Positions 20,668 through 30,317 of a stretch of DNA of 40,570 nt are shown here, piece by piece. The DNA is from Hyphomicrobiales bacterium (GTDB lineage Bacteria > Pseudomonadota > Alphaproteobacteria > Rhizobiales > JAJFHB01). Every line of letters begins with the position of its first letter. Positions within the stretch are counted from its first letter, which is position 1. The notes beneath the pieces are model-generated. The model was not told where the DNA came from and searched no databases. It saw nothing but the letters and a program-made list of their open reading frames with translations. Both the position numbers and the translations under genes were made by a program. The stretch covers positions 1-40,570 of the forward strand of contig JAJFHE010000011.1 of assembly GCA_021775755.1 (NCBI GenBank). Direction: 5' to 3'.

Positions 20668-21519
20668 TTAGCTCCCCGGCGAAACCGGTTCACAGACCAT
20701 TGCAAAGGCAAGCGCATCGACACGCGCCGCACCATGCGCATAAAGCGCATCCGCGCAGGCATCGAGCGTCGCACCGGTTGTGATGACATCGTCGACCAGA
20801 ACGATGTTGAGCCCCGCAAAAGCGTCACCACTGTCATCGGCCACCGTAAACGCACGGCGCACATTGCGCCGGCGTTCCGCCATCTTGAGCCCGACCTGGG
20901 CCCGCGTCCGGCGGTTGCGCCTGAGGTTGTGCAGATCGACAGGTAGGGCGCAGGCCGCACCAAGACGCTGCGCCACAATGGCCGACTGATTGTACCGGCG
21001 CTGCCATAGCCGGCCACGGTGCAGCGGCACGGGGACAATGAGCTGCGCATCGCCAAGGAGCTCACGGCCCGCCCGCGCGGTAAGACGCGCAATAGTGTCG
21101 GCAAACTCCATCCGGTCGCGGTATTTCAGCCCATGCACCATGCGGCGCGACACATCGCCGTAACGCACCGCCGCGCGCATCCGCGCCGCAACCGGCGGGC
21201 GGGCCAGGGCGGCCGCACTGATCATGCCGGCGCCCGGATCGAACACAAACGGCAGCCCGGAGATATCGCACAACGGCGCCTCGATAAACTCCAGCTCCGG
21301 CCAGCACACCGCACACAGACCATCGCCCGGCGCAATCGGCGCCCGGCAGCCAAGACAGCTCGGCGGCAACACGAGATCGACCAGAGCATGCATGCCTCGG
21401 CGCGCGCCTGCGATCGCGAGCCGGCCGGCTCGGATTGCCACGGCTGTCGGCCTTGCCACGTCAACAGCACCTTCACGTGACCGTCCGCCTTGCCTATTGT
21501 GTGCAACTGCCGATGTCAT
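20668..21519 (-). CDS. comF: ComF family phosphoribosyltransferase-like protein
   Basis: Cytoplasmic protein linked in other bacteria to DNA uptake and recombination. It has an N-terminal double zinc-ribbon (CLGC and CAVC pairs, about 55-72) and a C-terminal PRTase fold with the PRPP-binding motif IVLVDDVITTGAT. At 283 residues it is longer than usual because about 40 extra residues precede the first CxxC motif. The ATG at 21393 (MHALVDLVLPP) would match the family better. With the start at 21519, only 18 nt separate it from the divergent methyltransferase start, leaving little room for promoters. Confidence 0.9.
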   Translation of the reverse strand: MTSAVAHNRQGGRSREGAVDVARPTAVAIRAGRLAIAGARRGMHALVDLVLPPSCLGCRAPIAPGDGLCAVCWPELEFIEAPLCDISGLPFVFDPGAGMISAAALARPPVAARMRAAVRYGDVSRRMVHGLKYRDRMEFADTIARLTARAGRELLGDAQLIVPVPLHRGRLWQRRYNQSAIVAQRLGAACALPVDLHNLRRNRRTRAQVGLKMAERRRNVRRAFTVADDSGDAFAGLNIVLVDDVITTGATLDACADALYAHGAARVDALAFAMVCEPVSPGS

Positions 21520-21537
21520 CGGGACGCCTGAGCCGCC

Positions 21538-22431
21538 ATGCCACTTCCTCCGAAACTGTTCGACCGGGGTCTTCTCAGTCTACGCCGCAACCGCGCGGTG
21601 GTGCAAAAGAGCCGTGACGATTTCCTGCTTGCCCATGCTTCGGCGGAGTTCGGTGACCGGCTCGGCGCGATCAACCGGGTTTTTGAACACTGCCTCGCCT
21701 ACAATGCCCGCAACGGTGTGTTGAAGCAGGCTCTTCAGGCATCGGGCAAGACCGGCCACATCATTGCCGCCGATTGTTCGGCCGCGATGCTGGCCGGCCC
21801 GCGGACGCAGGGCCTGCTTTACGATGAGGAAGCACTGCCCGTTGCCGGCGGGCGCCTTGATCTCATCGCCAGCGCCATGAGCCTTCACTGGGCCAACGAT
21901 CTGCCCGGAGCACTGCTGCAAATTCGCCAGGCACTAAAGCCCGACGGCCTGTTTCTGGGCGCGATGCTCGGTGGCGACACATTGCACGAGCTGCGGCAAA
22001 GTCTGTTGCGCGCCGAAAGCGAGCTCACCGGCGGAGCAAGCGCCCGCGTCGCGCCGATGGCCGATGTGCGCGAGGTTGGCGGCCTCATGCAGCGCGCCGG
22101 GTTTACGCTTCCCGTTGTCGACGCCGACCGCCTGGAAGCGCGTTATGACAGCCTGTTTCATCTGATCGGCGATCTGCGTGCCATGGCGCTCACCAACATA
22201 ATGCTGGACCGGCCGAAGACAGCGACGTCGCGCGCCCTCTTCGCGCGAGCGGCGGAAATTTATCATGAAGACTTCGCCCATGCGGACGGCCGCATTCCGG
22301 CAACATTCCATGTCATCTACCTGACCGGGTGGGCGGAACACGAAAGTCAGCAGAAACCATTGCGCCCGGGCAGCGCCAAACAGCGCCTGGCGGACGCGCT
22401 CGGAACCGTTGAGCACAAACTGAAAGAATAG
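21538..22431 (+). CDS. NDUFAF5/BioC-like SAM methyltransferase-fold protein
   Basis: A 297-residue protein of the type found next to comF in alphaproteobacteria, related to mitochondrial NDUFAF5, which hydroxylates an arginine of complex I subunit NDUFS7. Typical stretches are SAMSLHWANDLPGAL, LKPDGLFLGAMLGGDTL, ADVREVGGLMQRAGF and RAMALTNIM. The usual glycine-rich SAM motif I is degraded. Where relatives show an Asp and glycines, this protein reads CLAYNARNGVL, so cofactor binding may be weak or different. It is divergent from comF and converges on the Flp pilin gene with 13 bp between. Confidence 0.82.
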   Translation: MPLPPKLFDRGLLSLRRNRAVVQKSRDDFLLAHASAEFGDRLGAINRVFEHCLAYNARNGVLKQALQASGKTGHIIAADCSAAMLAGPRTQGLLYDEEALPVAGGRLDLIASAMSLHWANDLPGALLQIRQALKPDGLFLGAMLGGDTLHELRQSLLRAESELTGGASARVAPMADVREVGGLMQRAGFTLPVVDADRLEARYDSLFHLIGDLRAMALTNIMLDRPKTATSRALFARAAEIYHEDFAHADGRIPATFHVIYLTGWAEHESQQKPLRPGSAKQRLADALGTVEHKLKE

Positions 22432-22444
22432 ATTGCCGGGATTT

Positions 22445-22621
22445 CTAGAGAAGCGAAGTGAATGCGTCGATGATGGCCTGAAAATAGCCGACGACAGAGC
22501 CTTCGCCGATGCTTTCGACCGAGGCAATGATGGTGATGGAGATAATGACGCCAATCAAGCCATACTCGATCGCCGTCGCCCCCGAATTGTCGGAAGTGAA
22601 TTTTCTCAGGGCGCTACGCAT
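22445..22621 (-). CDS. Flp/Fap-type pilin, small class IVb prepilin
   Basis: A 58-residue protein starting MRSALRKFTSDNSG. The class IVb prepilin motif SG/ATAIEYGLI is complete. The leader would be cut after Gly14 by a TadV-like peptidase, and Glu and Tyr at mature positions 5 and 6 are conserved. A hydrophobic stretch (about 19-37) forms the pilus core helix. The ATG is preceded by AAGGAG with 9 nt spacing, an excellent ribosome-binding site. No tad/cpa assembly genes are in the window, so it is an orphan pilin gene whose machinery must be elsewhere. It follows mutT on the same strand after 112 bp. This small gene is easily missed. Confidence 0.9.
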   Translation of the reverse strand: MRSALRKFTSDNSGATAIEYGLIGVIISITIIASVESIGEGSVVGYFQAIIDAFTSLL

Positions 22622-22733
22622 TACAGACGGCTCCTTGGTACAGACGCAACATACAAACGCTCAGGCTTTACTCTGCAAACAGCACGGCATCCTGCCAAAA
22701 CCACCTGCTAACCTTCGCGTTTCCCCAACCCCG

Positions 22734-23132
22734 TCACAACATATCGATCAGATGCGCAACAAGCGGAGCATCCGCCGGCGGCATCGGGTAATCGCGCAAC
22801 CGCACAGGACGCACCCATTTCACATCCTGGCCCTCACGCGGCGTAACTGGACCACTCCAACGTCTGCACACAAAGAGCGGCATGAGAAGGTGGAAATCGT
22901 CATAGGCATGGCTGGCAAATGTTAGTGGCGCCAGACAGGCCTCGGTGATGTCGACACCAAGCTCCTCATAAAGTTCGCGGATGACGGTCTGCTCGGGCCG
23001 TTCACCGGGCTCCACTTTACCGCCGGGAAACTCCCACAGGCCTGCCATGTTCTTGCCTTCGGGCCGGCTCGCGATCAGCACTCTGCCATCGACGTCGACC
23101 AGGGCACATGCAGCAACCAGTAGCAGCGTCAT
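22734..23132 (-). CDS. mutT: 8-oxo-dGTP diphosphatase MutT
   Basis: Nudix hydrolase of 132 residues that removes oxidised 8-oxo-dGTP and so prevents A:T to C:G transversions. The Nudix box is complete: G38 in GGKVEPGE, then RELYEELGV, matching GX5EX7REUXEEXGU. The motif GLWEFPGGK before it is typical of MutT proper. GAAGG about 7 nt upstream of the ATG supports the start. It lies 71 bp downstream of argJ, in the conserved argJ-mutT order of Alphaproteobacteria. Confidence 0.95.
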   Translation of the reverse strand: MTLLLVAACALVDVDGRVLIASRPEGKNMAGLWEFPGGKVEPGERPEQTVIRELYEELGVDITEACLAPLTFASHAYDDFHLLMPLFVCRRWSGPVTPREGQDVKWVRPVRLRDYPMPPADAPLVAHLIDML

Positions 23133-23203
23133 GTCGCAACCTTCAAACCGCAGTATTCATTGAAAAAGTTAAGGTTTGACTATTCAAAGCCCGCCCAGAT
23201 GCG

Positions 23204-24427
23204 TCAACTTCGGTAATCGGCGTTAATAGATATATAACCGTGCGTCAGGTCGCAGGTCCACACAACGGCGCGACCCCTGGCGATGCCGACATCGACGCGG
23301 ATGCCAATTTCCAGGCCCTTCATATGAGGCACAAGGTCCGCTTCGCGATAGTCGGGGTCTATCGCACCGCGCCGGGCGACACGAACACCGCCGATCCAGA
23401 TCGACAGTTTGTCGCGGTCCGCCGCCTCTCCCGATTTGCCGACCGCCATGACGATGCGGCCCCAATTGGCGTCTTCGCCGGCAATCGCCGTCTTAACGAG
23501 CGGCGAATTGGCGATCGCCAGTCCGATACGCCGTGCGGCACGATCATCTTCGGCGCCGCGCACGTCTATTTCGATGAATTTGCTGGCGCCCTCGCCATCG
23601 CGTGCCACCTGTTGCGCAAGATCGCGGCAAACCGTGTCGAACGCTTTGATAAGCGGCTTCGCAATGCTCTCCTCCGCATCACAAACCACGGCATTGCCCG
23701 CAGCCCCGGTCGCGAATGCCAGGACCGTATCGCTGGTAGAGGTGTCGCCATCCACCGTAATCGCATTGAAGCTGCGGTCGACGGTCGCACTTAATATTGC
23801 GCGAAGGGCACCCGGCTCAACGGCCGCATCGGTCATGATGAAGGCGAGCATCGTCGCCATGTCCGGTGCGATCATACCGGAGCCTTTTGCAATACCGGTC
23901 ACGGTGACCTGACGGCCACCTACCTTTACGCGCGTGCTGGCAAGTTTCGCAAACGTGTCGGTCGTCATGATTGCCCGTGCGGCATCGTGCCAGGGCTGCC
24001 CGTCGAGCTCTGCACCAAGCGTTGCCAGCGGCCGGATCAACGGCGCCGGGTCAAGCGGCTCACCGATCACACCGGTCGATGCGAGAAAGACCTCGCGCAC
24101 AGGGCATTTGAGATTTTTCGCTACGGCTTCCGCCGCCGCCCTGCACGAGCGCGCGCCGTGCTTCCCGGTAAAGGCATTGGCATTGCCGGCATTTACAAGC
24201 AGCGCCCGGGCACGGCCCGCCGGCAAATGCTCGCGGCACCAGTCGACCGGCGCCGACGACGCCTTGGAGCGTGTCAGCACCCCTGCAACCGTTGTGTTTG
24301 CATCGAAACGAGCGAGCAGAAGGTCGGGCCGGCCCTTATACTTCACACCGGTTTCGGCCACAGCGAACCCGACGCCGCTCACCGGATGGAAATCCGGCAA
24401 CGCTTTCGGTGCAAGCGGCGAAGTCAT
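23204..24427 (-). CDS. argJ: Bifunctional ornithine acetyltransferase / N-acetylglutamate synthase ArgJ
   Basis: Ntn-type enzyme of arginine synthesis that moves the acetyl group from N-acetylornithine to glutamate, and may also make N-acetylglutamate from acetyl-CoA. The 407-residue precursor cleaves itself before T192 in MIAPDMATMLAF. The N-terminal PLAPKALPDFHPVSGV and the stretch RALLVNAGNANAFTG are family signatures. The frame is open to a TTG at 24460, but the ATG at 24427 fits the usual N-terminus; neither has a good Shine-Dalgarno sequence. It follows the parvulin gene by about 70 bp, then mutT. Confidence 0.96.
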   Translation of the reverse strand: MTSPLAPKALPDFHPVSGVGFAVAETGVKYKGRPDLLLARFDANTTVAGVLTRSKASSAPVDWCREHLPAGRARALLVNAGNANAFTGKHGARSCRAAAEAVAKNLKCPVREVFLASTGVIGEPLDPAPLIRPLATLGAELDGQPWHDAARAIMTTDTFAKLASTRVKVGGRQVTVTGIAKGSGMIAPDMATMLAFIMTDAAVEPGALRAILSATVDRSFNAITVDGDTSTSDTVLAFATGAAGNAVVCDAEESIAKPLIKAFDTVCRDLAQQVARDGEGASKFIEIDVRGAEDDRAARRIGLAIANSPLVKTAIAGEDANWGRIVMAVGKSGEAADRDKLSIWIGGVRVARRGAIDPDYREADLVPHMKGLEIGIRVDVGIARGRAVVWTCDLTHGYISINADYRS

Positions 24428-24498
24428 ATCGTTCGTAGGCACCGCCAAAGACCCCTGCAAAGGTTACTGGCGCACGAACCGTGGGCGCCGGTTTCGCG

Positions 24499-25365
24499 TT
24501 ACTCGGTCCCCACAGTTCCGCCCTGCTCAAGCCTTTGCAGGTCCGGATCGAGTATTTCAATAGTGCTCTGGTCCTGCAGTTCCTTCACCGCATCGCGCAC
24601 GCGCTGCTGGATGAGAAGCTGGATCAGGCCGTCCCTGAGTTCCTCAAACGGACGCGCCTCCGGTGTCCGGCGCTCTTCAACCTTGATCACGTGCCAGCCG
24701 AACTGGGTCTGCACCGGCTCCGAAATCTGGCCAGGCTGCAGCGCGAAGGCCGCATCGGAAAACGAATCGACCATTTCGCCGCGTGTAAAGAAGCCGAGGT
24801 CGCCGCCATCTTGCGCACCTGGATCATTTGAATGCTGCTTGGCCAACTCGCCAAAATCCGCACCGCCGCCGAGTTGTTCGATGAGCGAGCGCGCCGTCGC
24901 CTCATCGTCGACGAGGATGTGACGGGCGCGAACCTGTTCATCGTTGCCGACATTGCCGGCTTCGCGTTCATATACTTCCCGCGCCTCATCTTCGGTCACT
25001 GTCGGACGCAGATTTGTAATGAAATAGGCATCGCGCAGCGCTTTGGCGCGATAAAACTTCATACGCAGCTGAAACGCATCGGTTTCGGTGATATCCGCCT
25101 GCGCGGCGACTTGCGCCAGCATGTGCCGTTCGATCAGGTATTGCACGATGAGCGGGTAACGGTTCTGGGCCGGCTGCTCGCGCAGTTGCGGCAACAGATC
25201 TTCGGCCGCCAGTGCGACTTCGGACGCCCGGATTTCGTAGCCGTTTACTTTCGCAACAACCGGATCGTCGGGCCGTTCATCGGGCGTCTGGGCGCTTGCC
25301 GCGCCTGAAAGCATTATCGGCGCGAGGAGCGCGAGCACGGCGAAAAACATGACTGTCTTGTTCAT
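24499..25365 (-). CDS. Periplasmic parvulin-type peptidyl-prolyl cis-trans isomerase
   Basis: Secreted folding factor of 288 residues. A signal peptide with a hydrophobic core (about 4-22) ends near ASA/QT. A SurA-N-like helical chaperone region (about 35-135) and one parvulin domain (about 143-235) follow. The parvulin domain has VRARHILVDDEATA, GGDLGFFTRGEMV and FGWHVIKVEER. It assists outer-membrane or periplasmic protein folding. Only one PPIase domain is present, so it resembles PrsA or the alphaproteobacterial PpiC type rather than SurA. It is divergent from secA, an export-related pairing. Confidence 0.93.
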   Translation of the reverse strand: MNKTVMFFAVLALLAPIMLSGAASAQTPDERPDDPVVAKVNGYEIRASEVALAAEDLLPQLREQPAQNRYPLIVQYLIERHMLAQVAAQADITETDAFQLRMKFYRAKALRDAYFITNLRPTVTEDEAREVYEREAGNVGNDEQVRARHILVDDEATARSLIEQLGGGADFGELAKQHSNDPGAQDGGDLGFFTRGEMVDSFSDAAFALQPGQISEPVQTQFGWHVIKVEERRTPEARPFEELRDGLIQLLIQQRVRDAVKELQDQSTIEILDPDLQRLEQGGTVGTE

Positions 25366-25694
25366 TTTGCTTCACTCTGTCTAAGTTTTCCGAACCCAAA
25401 GGGATCGCAGACGCTGCAATGGGCGAAAAATCTGGCAATTTTGTGCTTGGGCACCCCCGCAGCAGCATGGCAGCGCCGCATTTAATCGGGCAGCAATGGC
25501 GCATACTTCACCGCCCCAGTCAAGACGAACGTCCGCCACACCGTGCAGCGACGCCACATTGACAACATTCTGACCTGAGCTTATCTCTCCAACGCTGCCG
25601 GAGAACACCGGAGCTTTCGGTTGTATCAGACCGCCCGGACGCGCACCCGCGTGTGTCCACCGCACGATGCCGAAGCAACAAAGGATCCAAATAT
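25366..25694. other. Divergent promoter region between the parvulin and secA genes
   Basis: A 329-bp gap with no convincing small gene. It must hold promoters in both directions. The best visible one is the rightward box at 25559-25587, listed separately. No secM-like leader peptide with a stalling motif was recognised. Confidence 0.5.
25559..25587 (+). promoter_or_regulatory. Probable secA promoter
   Basis: A perfect -35 TTGACA (25559-25564) is followed after 17 nt by TATCTC (25582-25587), a partial -10 match. This would place transcription start near 25594, about 100 nt before the secA ATG. Confidence 0.5.
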
Positions 25695-28430
25695 ATGGTC
25701 AGCCTGGGCGCTATTGCCTCCAAAGTCTTCGGCTCATCGAACGACCGCAGAATCAAAGGCTATCAGTCGCGTGTCGACGCCATCAACGCGCTGGAACCGG
25801 AAATCGAAGCACTGAGCGACGACGCATTGCGCGCGCGCACCGAGGAATTCCGCCAACAGTACCGTGACGGCGCCAAACTGGACGACCTTCTGGTGCCGGC
25901 CTTCGCCACCGTACGCGAAGCGGCAAAGCGCACGCTCGGCCAGCGTCATTTCGATGTCCAGCTCATCGGCGGCATGGTGCTGCACGAGGGCATGATCTCG
26001 GAGATGAAGACCGGCGAGGGCAAGACACTTGTCGCGACACTGCCGTGCTATCTGAATGCCTTGACGGGCGGCGGCGTCCACGTCGTGACCGTAAACGACT
26101 ATCTGGCCAGCCGCGATGCGGAATGGATGGGCCAGGTACACGAATTTCTCGGCCTCAAGGTCGGCTGCATCAAGCACGGGCTCGACGATGTCGAGCGCAA
26201 GGAACAGTACGGCGCCGACATCACTTACGGCACCAACAACGAGCTTGGCTTCGACTATCTGCGCGACAACATGAAGTACCAGCTCGAAGACATGGTGCAG
26301 CGCGGGCACTATTTCGCCATCGTTGACGAAGTCGATTCGATCCTCGTTGACGAGGCAAGAACGCCACTCATTATTTCAGGTCCGCTTGAGAACAAGTCGG
26401 AGCTCTACGTCCAGATCGACAAGATCGTGCCGGTGCTGGTGCCGGAAGATTTCGAACTCGACGAGAAGTCGCGCGCCGTGTCACTGACCGACCAGGGCAA
26501 CGACCATGTCGAGGAGCTTCTGCGTGAAGCCGGCCTTCTGGAGGGCGAGTCCTTCTACGACGTCGAGAACGTCACCGTCGTGCACCACATCAACCAGGCG
26601 CTGCGTGCTCATACGCTGTTTCAGCGTGACCGCGATTACATCGTGAAGAACGCCCAGGTCGTCATTATCGACGAGTTTACCGGGCGCATGATGGAAGGCC
26701 GCCGCTATTCCGAAGGCCTGCATCAGGCGCTGGAAGCAAAAGAGAACTGTCAGATCCAACCGGAGAACCAGACGCTCGCCTCGATCACCTTCCAAAACTA
26801 TTTCAGGCTTTACGAAAAGCTCGCCGGAATGACCGGCACTGCATCCACTGAATCGGAAGAGTTCATGGACATCTACAGTCTCGATGTTCTGGAGATTCCC
26901 ACCAACCTGCCCATCGGCAGGGCCGACGAAGACGACGAGGTCTACCGCACCGCCCAGGAAAAGTTCGATGCCATCAATGAGCTCATCAAGGATTGCGTCG
27001 AACGCGGCCAGCCGGTTCTTGTCGGCACGACTTCGATTGAAAAATCGGAACTGCTGTCCAGCGCACTCAAGAATGTAAAGCTGCCGCACAATGTGCTGAA
27101 TGCGCGCTATCACGAGCAGGAAGCCCAGATCATCGCTCAGGCCGGCGTCCCGAGCGCCGTGACCATCGCCACCAACATGGCCGGCCGCGGCACCGACATT
27201 CAGCTTGGCGGCAACCTCGATATGCGTATCGCCACCGAGACTGCCGATATCGAAGATGAGAACGAACGCTCCGCCAAGATAGAGGCCATCCGCGAGGAAG
27301 TGGCGGCGCTGAAGAAGCGCGCGCTCGACGCCGGCGGCCTCTACGTCGTCGGCACCGAGCGCCACGAAGCGCGCCGCATCGACAACCAGCTGCGTGGCCG
27401 CTCCGGCCGTCAGGGCGACCCGGGCTGTTCGAAGTTCTATTTGAGCCTTGACGACGACCTGATGCGCATCTTCGGTTCCGACCGCATGGATTCGATGCTG
27501 CAGAAGCTCGGGCTGGAAGAGGGTGAGGCGATCATTCACCCGTGGATCAACAAGGCGCTCGAAAAGGCACAGCAGAAAGTCGAGGCGCGCAACTTCGACA
27601 TCCGCAAGAACCTGCTCAAGTTCGACAACGTCATGAACGACCAGCGCAAGGTAATCTTTGAGCAGCGCATCGACATCATGGCCGAAGACGACGTTTCCGA
27701 AACCGTCGATGACATGCGCTATCAGGTCATCGACGATCTCGTCACCGGCCACATCCCGCCCAAGGCCTATGCGGAAGAATGGGACACCGCGGGCCTGCAG
27801 ACGGAGGTTATGGAAAAGCTCGCCCTCGATCTGCCGGTCGAGGACTGGGCGGCCGAGGAAGGCATCGCGGACGAGGAAATCCGCGAACGTCTCGTGCGCC
27901 ACGCCGACGAAGCAGCCGCCGATCGGCTTGCGCGCATCGGCCCCGACATCATGCGCAAGATCGAAAAGGCCGTGCTGTTGCAGACCCTCGATCATCTGTG
28001 GCGCGAGCACCTCGTCATGCTTGAGCACCTGCGCCAGGTTGTCGGACTGCGCGGTTATGGTCAGCGCGACCCGCTCAACGAATACAAGACAGAAGGTTTC
28101 ACGCTGTTTGAAACCATGTTGTCGAAGCTTCGCGAGTTGGTATCCGGTCAGCTGATGCGTGTTGAGCTCGCCCAGGAACCGCCCATGGACATCGATGAGG
28201 AAGAGCTGCCTGAAATGTCGGCGCAGCACATCGATCCGTTTACGGGCCGCAACGACATGGCCGATGCCGAGCTTGCCTTTGCCGACGCCGGCGCGGCGGA
28301 TACGCGCGGCCGCAAGGGAGAGGCGCTCGACCCGGACAACCCGGCGACCTGGGGCAAGATCCAGCGCAACGCGCAATGTCCCTGCGGCTCGGGCAAAAAG
28401 TACAAGCACTGCCACGGCAAGCTTGGATAG
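25695..28430 (+). CDS. secA: Preprotein translocase ATPase SecA
   Basis: Motor ATPase that pushes unfolded preproteins through SecYEG. The 911 residues are standard. Walker A is TGEGKT with K110. The DEAD-like motif is in [31 protein letters not shown] and [11 protein letters not shown] are the NBD2 helicase-type motifs. The C-terminal zinc finger [14 protein letters not shown], for SecB and lipid binding, is intact. The frame extends to 25653, but the ATG at 25695 has AAGGA upstream and gives the family start [13 protein letters not shown]. Confidence 0.98.
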   Translation: MVSLGAIASKVFGSSNDRRIKGYQSRVDAINALEPEIEALSDDALRARTEEFRQQYRDGAKLDDLLVPAFATVREAAKRTLGQRHFDVQLIGGMVLHEGMISEMKTGEGKTLVATLPCYLNALTGGGVHVVTVNDYLASRDAEWMGQVHEFLGLKVGCIKHGLDDVERKEQYGADITYGTNNELGFDYLRDNMKYQLEDMVQRGHYFAIVDEVDSILVDEARTPLIISGPLENKSELYVQIDKIVPVLVPEDFELDEKSRAVSLTDQGNDHVEELLREAGLLEGESFYDVENVTVVHHINQALRAHTLFQRDRDYIVKNAQVVIIDEFTGRMMEGRRYSEGLHQALEAKENCQIQPENQTLASITFQNYFRLYEKLAGMTGTASTESEEFMDIYSLDVLEIPTNLPIGRADEDDEVYRTAQEKFDAINELIKDCVERGQPVLVGTTSIEKSELLSSALKNVKLPHNVLNARYHEQEAQIIAQAGVPSAVTIATNMAGRGTDIQLGGNLDMRIATETADIEDENERSAKIEAIREEVAALKKRALDAGGLYVVGTERHEARRIDNQLRGRSGRQGDPGCSKFYLSLDDDLMRIFGSDRMDSMLQKLGLEEGEAIIHPWINKALEKAQQKVEARNFDIRKNLLKFDNVMNDQRKVIFEQRIDIMAEDDVSETVDDMRYQVIDDLVTGHIPPKAYAEEWDTAGLQTEVMEKLALDLPVEDWAAEEGIADEEIRERLVRHADEAAADRLARIGPDIMRKIEKAVLLQTLDHLWREHLVMLEHLRQVVGLRGYGQRDPLNEYKTEGFTLFETMLSKLRELVSGQLMRVELAQEPPMDIDEEELPEMSAQHIDPFTGRNDMADAELAFADAGAADTRGRKGEALDPDNPATWGKIQRNAQCPCGSGKKYKHCHGKLG

Positions 28431-28437
28431 ATCGAAC

Positions 28438-28453
28438 CCGGGAGACCTCCCGG
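28438..28453 (+). terminator. Hairpin after secA
   Basis: CCGGGA (28438-28443) pairs with TCCCGG (28448-28453) around GACC, 8 nt after the secA stop. No T-run follows, so at best it is a weak terminator or a 3'-end stabiliser. Confidence 0.35.
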
Positions 28454-28522
28454 CCTTGACGCGGGCGCGGCCTTGCCCGATCTTGTCGCCACGTTGACGC
28501 CGAGCCGGGATAGCCTGCCGAC

Positions 28523-30298
28523 ATGACCACCGAACAGATTACCCTGTTCGCCATTATGGGCGGCGTGTTCGCGCTGCTCGTCTGGGGACGCTGGCGCTAC
28601 GATCTCATCGCCTTTTCCGCGCTTGCGGTTGCACTGCTGCTCGGCGCCGTGCCGAAGGAAGAGGCGTTTTCCGGTTTTGGCCATCCTGCCACCGTCATCA
28701 TCGCACTTGTTCTCATTGTCAGTCGCGGCCTGTCTGCATCCGGCGCTATCGAGCTCCTGACCCGCCATGTCATTGATGCCAGCCGCTCCCTAAGCGCCCA
28801 TATCGGCGTCATGTCGGCGGTGTCGGCGGCGCTCTCCGCCCTCATGAACAATGTCGCGGCGTTGGCGCTGCTCATGCCGGTCGACATTCAGGCCGCTCGC
28901 AAGGCAAAGCGCAGCCCGGCCCTGACACTGATGCCGCTGTCCTTCGCCTCGATCCTCGGTGGCCTCATCACCCTGATCGGCACCCCGCCCAACATCATCA
29001 TCGCGTCTTTTCGCGAAAACCGCTTCGGCGAGCCGTTTTCAATGTTCGACTTTGCCCCTGTCGGGCTTGCCTGTGCCGTTGCCGGCGTGATTTTCGTGGC
29101 GCTCATCGGCTGGCGCCTCATTCCCACCGACCGCGCCCGGCACGACACATCAAGAGAACTTGAGAACCTTGAGGGATTTATCGCCGAAGCTCTGGTGCCG
29201 GAGGAATCCGCGGCGGTTTCACAGCGGGTCAGCGAGCTCGATGCCATTGCCGATGAAAACGACGTCGCCATCATCGGGCTGGTGCGCCGCGGCAAACGGC
29301 TCCCGGGCTTTGCCCGCAGGGAGCTCATCCGCAAAGGCGACATACTCGTCCTTGAAGCCGGGCCCGATGCCATCGAACAGTTCGTCGGCGCGCTCGGTCT
29401 GACCTATGCCGGCGCGGACAAGCATGGCGGCGCGCTTGGCGGCACGCTGGCGCTTGTAGAAGTCGTGGTGCCCGACGGCGCGCGTATAGAAGGACGCTCG
29501 GCCAGGTCCCTGCGGCTGCTCTACCGCCACGGCGTCACCCTTCTTGGTGTCTCGCGCAATGGCAAAAGGTTTCGCGAACGGGTGCGCGAGCTTGAAATCC
29601 GAGCCGGCGACATTCTTCTGATGTTCGGACCCGAAGAGCGTCTTGCCGAAGTCACCAACTGGCTCGGCTCCCTGCCCCTTGCCGCACGCGGCCTGCAGGT
29701 CACCCAGCGCGACAAGGCGTGGCTGGCGGTCGGTCTGTTTGCCGCCGCCATCGGCCTTGCCTCGACCGGCATCGTTTACCTGCCGGTGGCACTGGCGGTA
29801 TGCGCGGCTCTTTACGTGATCTTCAAGATCGTGCCTCTGTCGCAAATCTACGAGACCGTGCAATGGCCCGTCATAGTCCTGCTCGGCTCGCTGATCCCCA
29901 TCGGCGCGGCACTTGAATCAAGTGGCGGCACCGCGCTCATCGCACAAGGTATCGTGACCGTATCGGACGGCTATTCGGCAGCGGTCGTCCTGACCATCTT
30001 GATGATCGTCACCATGACCCTGTCGGATGTTCTGAACAATACGGCGACCGCCGTGATCGCCGCCCCGATTGCCGTCGACATCGCCCAGAAACTCGGCGTC
30101 AGCCCGGATCCCTTCCTGATGGCCGTTGCCGTCGCGGCGTCGTGCGCCTTTCTGACGCCCATCGGCCACAAGAACAACACGCTCATTCTGGGCCCGGGCG
30201 GCTACAGGTTCGGCGACTACTGGCGCATGGGCCTGCCACTGGAAGTCATCGTCATCGCAATCGCGGTGCCGATGATCCTGTGGGTCTGGCCGTTTTGA
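28523..30298 (+). CDS. SLC13/DASS-family permease with two internal RCK_C (TrkA-C) domains
   Basis: Inner-membrane transporter of 591 residues. N-terminal membrane helices (about 5-200) contain LMNNVAALALLMP and TLIGTPPNIII, the first anion/sodium-binding repeat of the DASS fold. A cytoplasmic insert (about 210-385) holds two TrkA-C modules (EDNDVAIIGLVRRG-like and VVVPDGARIEGRSARSLRLL). A second helical half follows with SDVLNNTATAVI and LTPIGHKNNTLI. This is the arrangement of SLT/SAC1-type sodium-sulfate transporters and related YfbS proteins. The substrate (sulfate, dicarboxylate or other anion) cannot be decided. It converges on the first L,D-transpeptidase gene with 19 bp between. Confidence 0.88.
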   Translation: MTTEQITLFAIMGGVFALLVWGRWRYDLIAFSALAVALLLGAVPKEEAFSGFGHPATVIIALVLIVSRGLSASGAIELLTRHVIDASRSLSAHIGVMSAVSAALSALMNNVAALALLMPVDIQAARKAKRSPALTLMPLSFASILGGLITLIGTPPNIIIASFRENRFGEPFSMFDFAPVGLACAVAGVIFVALIGWRLIPTDRARHDTSRELENLEGFIAEALVPEESAAVSQRVSELDAIADENDVAIIGLVRRGKRLPGFARRELIRKGDILVLEAGPDAIEQFVGALGLTYAGADKHGGALGGTLALVEVVVPDGARIEGRSARSLRLLYRHGVTLLGVSRNGKRFRERVRELEIRAGDILLMFGPEERLAEVTNWLGSLPLAARGLQVTQRDKAWLAVGLFAAAIGLASTGIVYLPVALAVCAALYVIFKIVPLSQIYETVQWPVIVLLGSLIPIGAALESSGGTALIAQGIVTVSDGYSAAVVLTILMIVTMTLSDVLNNTATAVIAAPIAVDIAQKLGVSPDPFLMAVAVAASCAFLTPIGHKNNTLILGPGGYRFGDYWRMGLPLEVIVIAIAVPMILWVWPF

Positions 30299-30317
30299 GA
30301 TTGCAGGCGCGAAACCG

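Noticed and set aside
26481-28415. A 644-codon open frame antisense to secA
   Set aside because: Mirror frame of a GC-rich conserved gene. SecA motifs on the plus strand are complete and the antisense protein resembles nothing known.
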